Below, one piece after another: positions 1 through 6,363 of a stretch of DNA of 9,256 bases. The number at the start of each line of letters is the position of its first letter. The stretch's first letter is position 1. The notes below the pieces were generated by a model, which was not told the DNA's origin, searched no databases, and was given only the letters and a program-made list of their open reading frames with translations. The position numbers and the translations under genes were made by a program. Source of the DNA: Gemmatimonas phototrophica (GTDB lineage: Bacteria; Gemmatimonadota; Gemmatimonadetes; Gemmatimonadales; Gemmatimonadaceae); NCBI GenBank assembly GCA_945870175.1, contig CAMBRJ010000080.1, positions 1 through 9,256 of the forward strand, given 5' to 3'.

Positions 1-614
1 GGGCGGCGGCCGATCTTGGGCGACTCGAGCCGCTCGCGGCCATGGGCGACGTGAGTCGGGCCTCGCTCGATGCGGTCCGGGCCTCGGTGCGGGTGACGGC
101 CGGCCGTCGGGATGCCGCCCGCGAGGCGCTGCGGCTGATTCAGGACGGGGCGCGCCCGGAGCGGCGTCAGGCCGCCGCCGCCGAGGCGCGTGGGGCACAG
201 GCGGCCGCCGACGGCTGGCGTGCCACCGCGAATGACCTGGTGCTGATCGCGCCGGTGGCGGGGGTGGTATCGAGCCGTAACGTGGAGCCGGGCGAAGTGA
301 TGGCAGCCGGTCAGAGCGCGATCACGGTGGCGCAGCCGTCGCGCCCGTGGGCACGCATTTATGTGTCACAGTTCGTGTTGCCCACGCTGCATCCGGGCGA
401 TTCCCTGTCGGCACGTCTCGACGGAGACTCCACGCTGTTTCGCGGACGGATTGCTGCCATCGCCACGCGGGCCGAGTTCACGCCCCGCGTCGCGCTCACC
501 GATAAGGAGCGTTCAGATCTGCTGTTCGGCGTGAAGGTGGAGTTCGCCGACACGACGCAGCGACTGCGCGCCGGCATGCCGATTTCGGTGCTGTTGCCAC
601 GCCCTGCCAAGTGA
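1..614 (+). CDS. HlyD-family periplasmic adaptor (membrane-fusion) subunit of an ABC exporter, 5'-truncated
   Basis: This is the 3' part of a periplasmic adaptor that links an inner-membrane ABC transporter to an outer-membrane channel. The reading frame is open from base 3 and runs off the left edge, so the ATG at 42 is probably internal. The visible protein begins with an Ala/Arg/Glu-rich helical stretch (about the first 80 residues) typical of the alpha-helical coiled-coil hairpin. It continues with the second half of the lipoyl domain (LIAPVAGVVSSRNVEPGEV) and then a beta-barrel region ending RAGMPISVLLPRPAK. This order matches the HlyD/YbhG family. The signal peptide or membrane anchor must lie upstream of the window. 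The TGA stop overlaps the GTG start of the ABC ATPase (GTGA), which indicates translational coupling. Family assignment is secure; the exported substrate cannot be read from the sequence. Confidence 0.9.
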   Translation, partial: AAADLGRLEPLAAMGDVSRASLDAVRASVRVTAGRRDAAREALRLIQDGARPERRQAAAAEARGAQAAADGWRATANDLVLIAPVAGVVSSRNVEPGEVMAAGQSAITVAQPSRPWARIYVSQFVLPTLHPGDSLSARLDGDSTLFRGRIAAIATRAEFTPRVALTDKERSDLLFGVKVEFADTTQRLRAGMPISVLLPRPAK

Positions 615-1435
615 GTGCGCTGGTGAACGCCGTTGGGAACGCCGTTGGGAACGCCGTTGGCAACGCGGTCGTGCGGACGCGCGCCCTGCGGAAGGCCTAC
701 GGCGAGCTGGTGGCGGTGGCCGGGCTCGATCTCGAGATCGCGCGCGGCGAGGTGTTCGGCTTGCTCGGGCCCAACGGATCGGGAAAGACGACCACGATTC
801 GCATGCTGTGCGGGCTGGTGGTGCCCACGAGTGGCACGGCGGAAGTGGCCGGTCTCGATGTGGAGACGAACACGGAAGGCGTGCGTCGGCGTATCGGCTA
901 TATGTCGCAGCGCTACGGGTTGTACGATGAACTCACGGTGGCGGAGAATCTCCGCTTCTACTCGTCGGTGTACGGACTGGTGGGGCATGACCGCGAGCAG
1001 CGACTGGCTGATCACGTGGAATCGTTGGGCCTCGGCTCGCGATTGCATCAGCGCGCGGGGACGCTCAGCGGCGGCTGGAAACAACGGCTCGCGCTCGCGT
1101 GCGCCACGGCGCATCACCCGGATCTCGTGTTTCTCGATGAGCCAACGGCCGGCGTCGATCCGGCGGCCCGTCGGACGTTCTGGGAAACGATTTATCAGCT
1201 GGCGCGCGAGGGCACGACGATTCTGGTGACCACGCACTACATGGACGAGGCCGAGCGCTGTCAGCGGCTCGCGTTTTTATCGCGCGGGCACTTGATCGGT
1301 CTCGGTACGCCGGCGGAGATCGTGAAGCAGTTCAACGCCGAGAAGGTGGAAGACGTGTTCGTGATGCTGCAGCAGCGTGATGAAGCCGATGCGGCGCTGG
1401 CCGCTGGTCGTGTTGCCACGACGAGGCGGTCATGA
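611..1435 (+). CDS. ABC transporter ATP-binding protein (YbhF-like drug/solute exporter ATPase)
   Basis: This is the cytoplasmic ATPase powering the exporter formed with the flanking adaptor and permease. With the GTG start at 611 it has 274 residues and all ABC motifs: Walker A GPNGSGKT (53-60), Q-loop Gln100, signature LSGGWKQR (152-159), Walker B LVFLDEP (172-178) and H-loop His209. It is a single nucleotide-binding domain, whereas E. coli YbhF carries two fused ones, so it should act as a homodimer. The start is uncertain. GTG 611 overlaps the upstream stop, but in-frame GTG codons at 623 and 671 also exist, and residues 6-19 are only a (VGNA)n repeat with no family homology. Starting at 671 would give the N-terminus VRTRALRKAYG, which is normal for the family. 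No clear Shine-Dalgarno sequence precedes any of the three. The TGA stop overlaps the permease ATG. Confidence 0.93.
   Translation: MSALVNAVGNAVGNAVGNAVVRTRALRKAYGELVAVAGLDLEIARGEVFGLLGPNGSGKTTTIRMLCGLVVPTSGTAEVAGLDVETNTEGVRRRIGYMSQRYGLYDELTVAENLRFYSSVYGLVGHDREQRLADHVESLGLGSRLHQRAGTLSGGWKQRLALACATAHHPDLVFLDEPTAGVDPAARRTFWETIYQLAREGTTILVTTHYMDEAERCQRLAFLSRGHLIGLGTPAEIVKQFNAEKVEDVFVMLQQRDEADAALAAGRVATTRRS
626..673 (+). repeat. 12-bp tandem repeat at the ABC ATPase start (three near-perfect units plus a degenerate fourth)
   Basis: The unit AACGCCGTTGGG occupies 626-637 and 638-649. It recurs with one changed last base at 650-661, followed by a degenerate copy (AACGCGGTCGTG) at 662-673. In the ATPase frame it encodes repeated Asn-Ala-Val-Gly. 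The unit is a multiple of three, so copy-number change would lengthen or shorten the N-terminal tail without breaking the frame. It may lie partly or wholly upstream of the true start if translation begins at GTG 671. Confidence 0.9.
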
Positions 1436-2565
1436 GCGCGTTCGCTGAGCGGGTGCGACGGTGGACGGTGTGGCCGATGCTGTGGAAGGAGTTCCTGCAG
1501 CTGCGTCGCGATCGACTCACGTTCGCCATGATGACGGCGCTGCCGGCCATGCAGTTGCTGCTGTTCGGCTACGCGATCCAAACCGACGTGCGACGATTGC
1601 CGACGGTGGTGGTGGATGAATCGCGTACCAGCGAGAGTCGCGCGCTGATTCAAGTGCTCGCCAACACCGACAATTTCACGGTTGTGGCCGCGGTGCCCGA
1701 TCGGGCGGCGGCGAAACGCTGGATCGAGCGTGGCGCAGCGCGCGTGGCGCTGGTGATTCCACCCGAGTATCAGCGCAACATTCGTGGTGGTCACACCGGC
1801 GTGGCGCAGATGCTCATCGACGCCGCCGATCCGCAGAGTTCAGGCGCGGCGATCGCGGGCGCGCAGTTGGCCGCCCAAGCGCGCGGTGCGCAGTTGCTGG
1901 CTACGCAATACAAGATTCGACCGCCGGTCGAGATCCGTGTGCGCCCCTGGTACAACCCGGCGCAGAAGAGCGCGACGTTCATCGTGCCGGGCATTGTGGG
2001 CATTCTGCTCACGATTACGATGACGCTGATCACGAGTACGGCGATTGTGAAGGAGCGCGAACGCGGCACGCTCGAGCAGCTCATCGTTACGCCGATCAGT
2101 CGCACGAGTTTGATGCTGGGGAAGCTCATCCCGTTCGTGCTGGTGGGCTATGTGCAGATGTCGGTGATTCTCGCGCTGGGCGTCATCTTTTTCGACATCC
2201 CAATCATGGGCAGCCTCGCGCTGCTCTACGCCCTGGCGCTGGTGTTCATCGTGGCCAGTCTCGGGGTGGGGCTGCTCATCTCCACCGTGGCGCGGAGTCA
2301 GGTGCAGGCGATGCAGCTCAGCTTCTTTTTCATGCTGCCCAACATCCTGCTGTCGGGTTACATCTTCCCGCGCGCCGCCATGCCAGAGCCGGCGCAGTGG
2401 GTGGGCGCGCTGCTGCCGCTTACGTGGTTCCTCGATATTCTGCGCGGCGTGCTGTTGAAAGGCGTGGGTATGCGCGACCTGTGGACGCAACTTGGCGTGC
2501 TGTCGGCCGCGGCAGTCGTGCTACTGGTCGTGTCGGTGCGGCGGTTCTCCAAGACGCTGGATTAG
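1432..2565 (+). CDS. ABC-2 type transporter permease (YbhS/YbhR-like)
   Basis: This is the inner-membrane permease of the exporter, 377 residues. It starts with ATG overlapping the ATPase stop (ATGA), with a GAGG motif just upstream. It has the classic ABC-2 layout: a first membrane segment near residues 30-49, a large soluble periplasmic domain (about 50-180), then a cluster of hydrophobic segments near 183-205, 231-255, 262-285, 293-313 and 353-369. The conserved cytoplasmic stretch KERERGTLEQLIVTPISR follows the second segment (207-224). The C-terminus is VRRFSKTLD. E. coli YbhGFSR uses two permeases, but only one intact permease is visible here, so a homodimer is the likely arrangement. 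The last 28 bases before and into the stop codon are duplicated exactly about 1.1 kb downstream. Confidence 0.93.
   Translation: MSAFAERVRRWTVWPMLWKEFLQLRRDRLTFAMMTALPAMQLLLFGYAIQTDVRRLPTVVVDESRTSESRALIQVLANTDNFTVVAAVPDRAAAKRWIERGAARVALVIPPEYQRNIRGGHTGVAQMLIDAADPQSSGAAIAGAQLAAQARGAQLLATQYKIRPPVEIRVRPWYNPAQKSATFIVPGIVGILLTITMTLITSTAIVKERERGTLEQLIVTPISRTSLMLGKLIPFVLVGYVQMSVILALGVIFFDIPIMGSLALLYALALVFIVASLGVGLLISTVARSQVQAMQLSFFFMLPNILLSGYIFPRAAMPEPAQWVGALLPLTWFLDILRGVLLKGVGMRDLWTQLGVLSAAAVVLLVVSVRRFSKTLD
2536..2563 (+). repeat. 28-bp direct repeat, left copy (3' end of permease gene)
   Basis: A perfect 28-base match links this stretch, which covers the last nine codons of the permease and the first base of its TAG stop, with 3642-3669. 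Identity ends at both edges: the base before differs (G versus C) and the base after differs (A versus G). Both copies encode VRRFSKTLD followed by a stop, TAG here and TGA in the right copy. The copies bracket the carbonic anhydrase gene. Confidence 0.95.
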
Positions 2566-2580
2566 GTGGGAACGCCCTGG

Positions 2581-2603
2581 CTCCGGCACCCCGCCGGAGT
2601 TCT
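2581..2603 (+). terminator. Probable intrinsic terminator of the exporter operon
   Basis: Fifteen bases after the permease stop there is a perfect 7-bp stem (CTCCGGC 2581-2587 with GCCGGAG 2593-2599) with a 5-base loop. It is followed by a short pyrimidine tail, TTCTT (2600-2604). Position and shape suit a rho-independent terminator, although the T-tract is short. Confidence 0.6.
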
Positions 2604-2720
2604 TCGTCAGTGCCGCTCGGGAGTGGATCTTGCGCAGGGTATGTGTGGCGACGCCCTCAGGGCTGTTGGTGTCTTGCTGGTCCTGAGTAGCCTGCTCATG
2701 CCCTCGTCATCGGCGGGGCA

Positions 2721-2751
2721 GGCGGCCCGGGCCACTCCTGTCCGGGCCGCC
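2721..2751 (-). terminator. GC-rich hairpin downstream of carbonic anhydrase, probable terminator
   Basis: A perfect 10-bp inverted repeat (GGCGGCCCGG 2721-2730 and CCGGGCCGCC 2742-2751) with an 11-base loop lies 18 bases beyond the carbonic anhydrase stop codon. There is no T-tract on either strand, so it would be a tail-less or bidirectional barrier between two converging units rather than a textbook terminator. The rest of the 2566-2769 gap holds the exporter terminator and no gene I can support. Confidence 0.55.
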
Positions 2752-2769
2752 GCGCAGAGGACTACATGG

Positions 2770-3510
2770 TCACGGACTGACGCCGATGCGCTCGTAGATC
2801 GCGCGGCCGCGGAGCGATTGCAGGGCGCGCACGTTGGGCTCCTTGAACAGGTCAGCGTACCGCGATACCTGCGCCGCCGACATCGTCAGGGTCGGCTTGA
2901 AAACGATCCACGTCAGGCGGTCGGAGAACGGGTCGGTCGTGAGCGATCCGCTGTAGGTGTAGTACGGTGATGTGGACGACGGCAGCAGCCCACGGAGATC
3001 GAAGGCGCCGGCCGCTGCGCGGCTCGTGCGCGCCGTCGTCGGCACCGCGTTCCATAGGACGTCGATGGCCGTATTGGTCGCACCGGTCCGAAACAGCACG
3101 CCAATCACCGCGATCGAGCCGTCGCCGGCGATGTGAACGAGATGCACTTCCATCGCGCCGTATGCCCCGTCCACCGCGTGCTCGCTGGCGCGATGAAAGT
3201 GGAACTGCGAGAGCCGATAGCGCTTTCCTCCGATCACAATGCCGGCGTCACCGCCGGCGGTCGCCTTCAGGTACTCGCCGGTGTTGGCAACGGACGTGAG
3301 ATCGACGGCTAACGGATAGTCGAAGACGGGGTCACCCGACCGGAACTTGAGCGTGGTGCTCGATGGGATGTCGATCGGCGACTGGCCCGTGACGGCAGAG
3401 AAGTTGTCGGTGGGCCAGGCGATGGCCTCATCGTTCGGCACGTCGGTGACGGACTGATCACACGCCACGACGAGAAAGAGCGACAGAAACGCGAGTTTAC
3501 GCAGTGACAT
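2770..3510 (-). CDS. Divergent alpha-class carbonic anhydrase, predicted lipoprotein
   Basis: It probably catalyses reversible CO2 hydration at the cell envelope. The 246-residue protein from ATG 3510 opens with a lipoprotein signal (MSLRKLAFLSLFLVVAC, lipobox VVAC, Cys17). An upstream GTG at 3543 would add a stretch that spoils this signal, so 3510 is preferred. Alpha-family marks follow: GQSPIDI (42-48), zinc ligands His104 and His106 in QFHFH, Glu110, Glu121 and His123 in EVHLVH, and YSGSLTT (186-192) containing the active-site Thr. Departures from the usual family are clear. The N-terminal Trp-rich segment is missing or very short. Cys17 is the only cysteine, so the usual disulfide is absent. 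The family TTPPC becomes TTDPF, and the proton-shuttle His position (NGH) reads TGE at 77-79. It stands alone between direct repeats, and function is likely but not certain. Reduced activity or a binding-only role is possible. Confidence 0.88.
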   Translation of the reverse strand: MSLRKLAFLSLFLVVACDQSVTDVPNDEAIAWPTDNFSAVTGQSPIDIPSSTTLKFRSGDPVFDYPLAVDLTSVANTGEYLKATAGGDAGIVIGGKRYRLSQFHFHRASEHAVDGAYGAMEVHLVHIAGDGSIAVIGVLFRTGATNTAIDVLWNAVPTTARTSRAAAGAFDLRGLLPSSTSPYYTYSGSLTTDPFSDRLTWIVFKPTLTMSAAQVSRYADLFKEPNVRALQSLRGRAIYERIGVSP

Positions 3511-3603
3511 GGACGAGATGGGATGCAAGGGGCACCGGCGCACACTGCGGACGCAGGGCGCGGGGCACCATCAGAAGCGGCCACCGGGAACGTTAAACGG
3601 CAA

Positions 3604-3641
3604 GGTTCAAGGGGGCAGAGTCGTTGAAGACCCCTTGAACC
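3604..3641 (-). terminator. Hairpin beyond the aldo/keto reductase stop, probable terminator
   Basis: A perfect 11-bp inverted repeat (GGTTCAAGGGG 3604-3614 and CCCCTTGAACC 3631-3641) has a 16-base loop. Read on the minus strand it lies about 32 bases after the reductase stop and is followed by TTGCCGTTT, so it could terminate that transcript. It also sits upstream of the carbonic anhydrase start on the same strand, and would insulate that gene from read-through. Its outer edge abuts the right copy of the 28-bp direct repeat exactly. Confidence 0.55.
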
Positions 3642-3669
3642 GTGCGGCGGTTCTCCAAGACGCTGGATT
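3642..3669 (+). repeat. 28-bp direct repeat, right copy (permease 3'-end remnant)
   Basis: This is identical to the last 28 bases at the permease gene end (2536-2563). On the plus strand it reads VRRFSKTLD and then TGA (3669-3671). No permease-like sequence precedes it: an in-frame TGA lies at 3636-3638. It sits 4 bases from the reductase stop codon, in the reductase 3' untranslated region. It is either a trace of a lost second permease or the far end of an inserted segment. Confidence 0.95.
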
Positions 3670-3673
3670 GAGC

Positions 3674-4657
3674 CTACTCGTGCCCCTTCACCGCGTGCGG
3701 GCGATACGACGCTTCGAGTCGCGTGATCTCGTCGGCTGACAGCACGATGTCGACGGCCCCGATCGCTTCGTCGAGCTGATACATCTTGGTGGCGCCGATG
3801 ATCGGGGCCGTGACGGCGGGCTTCGACAACAGCCATGCCAAGGCGATCTGCGCCATCGGCACGCCGCGTTCGGCGGCAATCGTGCGCGTGGCGTCTACGA
3901 TCTCCCAATCCTTCTCGCCTTCGTACAGCCCCACCGCGTAGGCATCGTGCGCGGCGCGCGTGGTGGACGTGCGATCGTCGAGCGCGGAGCGCGTGCCGGC
4001 CAGCAGGCCGCGGGCGAGCGGCGACCACGGGAGGACGGCGATCTTTTCCGATTCGCACAGCGGAATCATCTCACGCTCCTCCTCGCGGTAGAGGAGGTTG
4101 TAGTGATTCTGCATGCTCACGAAGCGCGACCAGCCGTGTAGCTCTGACGTGCCGAGGGCGCGCGCGAACTGCCATGCCCAACCGGAACTCGCGCCGATGT
4201 AGCGCACCTTGCCCGACTGCACGAGGTGGTCGAGCGCGGCGAGCGTCTCCTCGATCGGCGTGTGCGCATCGAAGCGATGGATCTGATACAGATCGATCGT
4301 GTCCACGCCCAGGCGCCGGAGGCTGGCCTCGCACCCTTGTACGATGTGCTTGCGAGAGAGCCCGCGCATGTTCGGGCCCGGGGCCATGGGCTGGTAGACC
4401 TTGGTGGCCAGCACGATCTCGTCCATGCGCCCGTACTCCCGCAGCGCACGCCCCGTGACCTCCTCGCTCATGCCGAGGGCGTACATGTCGGCCGTATCGA
4501 AGAAGTTGATGCCGGCTTCGATGGCACGCCGGAAGAACGGGCGGGCGTCCTCCTCGCTGAGCACCCAAGGGCGCCAGCTGGGGGTGCCGTAGCTCATGCA
4601 GCCGAGGCAGAGGCGGGAGACGGAGATCCCGGTGGAGCCGAGCGTGGTATATCGCAT
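3674..4657 (-). CDS. Aldo/keto reductase, YajO-like
   Basis: This is an NADPH-dependent oxidoreductase of the AKR TIM-barrel family, acting in the cytoplasm on carbonyl substrates. The 327-residue protein begins MRYTTLGSTGISVSRLCLG. The frame stays open upstream, but only from 4657 does the sequence match the family N-terminus. The catalytic tetrad is present: Asp54 and Tyr59 (FFDTADMY), Lys86 (ATKVY) and His127 (YQIHRFD). QNHYNLLYREEEREM, PWSPLARG and the coenzyme-binding PIIGATKMYQLDEA are all recognisable. From memory the sequence closely resembles E. coli YajO, including the C-terminal YRPHAVKG. The true substrate is not readable. It is divergent from msrP, 115 bp apart, and faces the carbonic anhydrase region; no operon partner is evident. 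Confidence 0.93.
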   Translation of the reverse strand: MRYTTLGSTGISVSRLCLGCMSYGTPSWRPWVLSEEDARPFFRRAIEAGINFFDTADMYALGMSEEVTGRALREYGRMDEIVLATKVYQPMAPGPNMRGLSRKHIVQGCEASLRRLGVDTIDLYQIHRFDAHTPIEETLAALDHLVQSGKVRYIGASSGWAWQFARALGTSELHGWSRFVSMQNHYNLLYREEEREMIPLCESEKIAVLPWSPLARGLLAGTRSALDDRTSTTRAAHDAYAVGLYEGEKDWEIVDATRTIAAERGVPMAQIALAWLLSKPAVTAPIIGATKMYQLDEAIGAVDIVLSADEITRLEASYRPHAVKGHE

Positions 4658-4735
4658 GGGGACGAATCGCAGGAAGGGACCGGACCAGGCATCATCCGGA
4701 GGTACATTTCGGGAACCGAACAGCGTGCTCGCCGC

Positions 4736-4741
4736 TAGAAT
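4736..4741 (+). promoter_or_regulatory. Possible -10 element for msrPQ in the divergent intergenic region
   Basis: TAGAAT, one mismatch from the sigma-70 -10 consensus, lies 31 bases before the chosen msrP start. It has no convincing -35 at the right distance; GGGAACCGAA at 4711-4720 resembles an ECF-type -35 but lacks a matching -10. If real, the transcript would start near 4748, which excludes the ATG at 4740 as the msrP start. The rest of 4658-4772 shows no clear operator. Confidence 0.3.
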
Positions 4742-4772
4742 GTATGCACCCTCTACTCCGACACCGACGCCC

Positions 4773-5714
4773 ATGCTGATTCGCCGTCCCGACGACATCC
4801 AGTCTTCCGACATCACGCCGGAAACTGTCTACCAGAACCGCCGAGCCTTCATCGGCACGGCCGGGGCGCTGGCGCTAGGCGGACTGGTGGCGCCCTCGGC
4901 GCTCGAGGCCATGCGATTCGATAGCGGTACGGCGGGCGCCTTCCCGGGGCTGCAGCCGGACGACAAGCTGACGCCCGAGGAAGACGCGACCAGCTACAAC
5001 AACTACTACGAGTTCGGAACCGGTAAGGAGGAGCCGAAGGATCAGGCGAAGGACTTCAAGCCGATGCCGTGGACCGTGAACGTCGAGGGGCTGGTCAAGA
5101 AGCCCCGCCCGTACTCGTTCGACGAACTCGTGGGCAAGCTGCCGGTACAGGACCGGGTCTACCGCCATCGCTGCGTGGAAGCGTGGTCGATGGTGATCCC
5201 GTGGCAGGGGGTGCAGCTCAAGGACGTCGTGGCCCGGTGCGAACCGCTGCCCGGTGCCAAGTTCGTGGAGTTCACCACGCTGTTCGATCCGCGTCGGATG
5301 CCCGGTCAGGCCCGGGCCGTGCTGCCGTGGCCGTACAAAGAGGCGCTGCGTCTCGACGAGGCCAACAATCCGCTGGCGCTGTTGGCCACGGGCATGTACG
5401 GCAAGGCGCTGCCGAATCAGAACGGGGCGCCCCTCAAGCTCGTGGTGCCGTGGAAGTACGGCTTCAAGGGCATCAAGGCCATTGTGAAGATCAAGTTCAC
5501 GGACAAAATGCCCAACACGACCTGGAATGACGCCAACCCCAGTGAGTACGGCTTCTACGCCAACGTGAATCCGATGGTCGATCATCCGCGGTGGAGCCAA
5601 GCCAAGGAGCGTCGGATCGGGCAGTTCATCAAGATCCCAACGCTGCCGTTCAACGGCTACGCTGCGCAGGTCGCGTCGATGTACAGCGGCATGGATCTGC
5701 GGAAGTACTACTGA
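4773..5714 (+). CDS. msrP: Protein-methionine-sulfoxide reductase catalytic subunit MsrP (molybdopterin, Tat-exported)
   Basis: MsrP reduces oxidised methionines in periplasmic proteins using a mononuclear molybdenum-molybdopterin centre. The 313-residue protein from ATG 4773 starts MLIRRPDDIQSSDITPETVY, which matches the family N-terminus; the earlier ATG at 4740 would add an unrelated Thr/Pro tail. A Tat signal follows (NRRAFIGTAGALALGGLVA, Arg23-Arg24) with probable cleavage after about residue 46. Family signatures are YNNYYEFG (75-82), the molybdenum-ligating cysteine Cys134 in RHRCVEAWSMVIPW, QNGAPLKLVVPWKYGFKGIK, and EYGFYANVNPMVDHPRWSQA near the C-terminus. Length and sequence fit the MsrP/YedY family throughout. 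The partner msrQ starts 8 bases after the stop. No Shine-Dalgarno sequence is obvious. Confidence 0.97.
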   Translation: MLIRRPDDIQSSDITPETVYQNRRAFIGTAGALALGGLVAPSALEAMRFDSGTAGAFPGLQPDDKLTPEEDATSYNNYYEFGTGKEEPKDQAKDFKPMPWTVNVEGLVKKPRPYSFDELVGKLPVQDRVYRHRCVEAWSMVIPWQGVQLKDVVARCEPLPGAKFVEFTTLFDPRRMPGQARAVLPWPYKEALRLDEANNPLALLATGMYGKALPNQNGAPLKLVVPWKYGFKGIKAIVKIKFTDKMPNTTWNDANPSEYGFYANVNPMVDHPRWSQAKERRIGQFIKIPTLPFNGYAAQVASMYSGMDLRKYY

Positions 5715-5722
5715 GCCCTGCC

Positions 5723-6361
5723 ATGCGGTCGATGCTCGTGCGCGCCGAATCGCCGATTCGGCGCCTGCTTCGGCCTGCCCTCTGGCTGCTGGTCATCGTG
5801 CCCGCCATCGTGCTCGTGGCGCAGTTGCTGCTGGATCAGTTAGGCGCCGAACCAATCGAAGCGCTTGAACACGCCTCTGGTAAATGGACGCTTCGCTTCC
5901 TCGCCGGGTCGCTGGCGATCACGCCGCTCATGCGACTCACGGGCTGGGGCTGGCTGTTGGTCCAGCGACGTTTTCTTGGACTCGCCACGTTCTTCTGGGC
6001 GATCGGGCACCTCAGCGTCTACACCGTGCTCGACCAGTTCTTTGACTGGCCGGCGATCGCCGAGGACATTCTCAAGCGTATCTACATCACGCTGGGGATG
6101 CTGGCGTTCGTGCTCATGATCCCGCTCGCCGTGACGTCGACCAAGGCGTCCATTCGGCGACTGGGCGGCAAGCGGTGGAATCAGCTGCACCGGTTAGTGT
6201 ACGTGTCGGCGGTCGCCGGCTGCGTGCACTTCCTCTGGGCAGTCAAGAAGGATCTCGCCGAGCCGATGATCTATGCCGCGGTTTTTGCCGTCCTGTTTGC
6301 CCTGCGCCTGATCCTGCGCAAGCGGGGGCCGCGGACACCGTTGGGGTCACCGAGAGGTTGA
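5723..6361 (+). CDS. msrQ: Haem-binding membrane subunit MsrQ of the methionine sulfoxide reductase system
   Basis: MsrQ is the inner-membrane b-type haem protein that passes electrons from the quinone pool or flavin reductase to MsrP. The 212-residue protein from ATG 5723 has a ferric-reductase-like transmembrane domain with hydrophobic segments near residues 17-38, 57-72, 84-103, 119-138, 155-172 and 178-195. Candidate haem ligands are His96 (WAIGHLSVY), His156 (WNQLHRLVY) and His169 (CVHFLW), matching the conserved histidines of the family. An ATG three codons later (5732) is an alternative start. Close spacing to msrP and to the next gene (2 bases) makes a three-gene operon likely. Confidence 0.95.
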   Translation: MRSMLVRAESPIRRLLRPALWLLVIVPAIVLVAQLLLDQLGAEPIEALEHASGKWTLRFLAGSLAITPLMRLTGWGWLLVQRRFLGLATFFWAIGHLSVYTVLDQFFDWPAIAEDILKRIYITLGMLAFVLMIPLAVTSTKASIRRLGGKRWNQLHRLVYVSAVAGCVHFLWAVKKDLAEPMIYAAVFAVLFALRLILRKRGPRTPLGSPRG

Positions 6362-6363
6362 GC

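Noticed and set aside
727..740. Perfect 14-bp palindrome CGATCTCGAGATCG inside the ABC ATPase gene
   Set aside because: It lies in conserved coding sequence (LDLEIA) and is explained by the codons; it is not near a promoter.
2566..2970. 134-codon plus-strand frame starting GTG right after the permease stop
   Set aside because: Half of it is antisense to the well-supported carbonic anhydrase and shows no domain; only the signal-like part is kept as a low-interest finding.
3592..3598. GTTAAAC matching the integron core-site pattern GTTRRRY near the carbonic anhydrase segment
   Set aside because: No partner RYYYAAC core site at a suitable distance and no attC-like fold; a 7-base degenerate motif occurs by chance.
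3511..3603. Search for a promoter upstream of the carbonic anhydrase
   Set aside because: TTGAAC- and TTTAAC-like hexamers occur on the minus strand but at spacings of about 7 or 25 bases, which do not make a sigma-70 promoter.
4658..4816. N-terminal extension of the aldo/keto reductase on the minus strand
   Set aside because: The extra 53 residues have no family similarity and would cover the msrP promoter and start; the family N-terminus begins at 4657.
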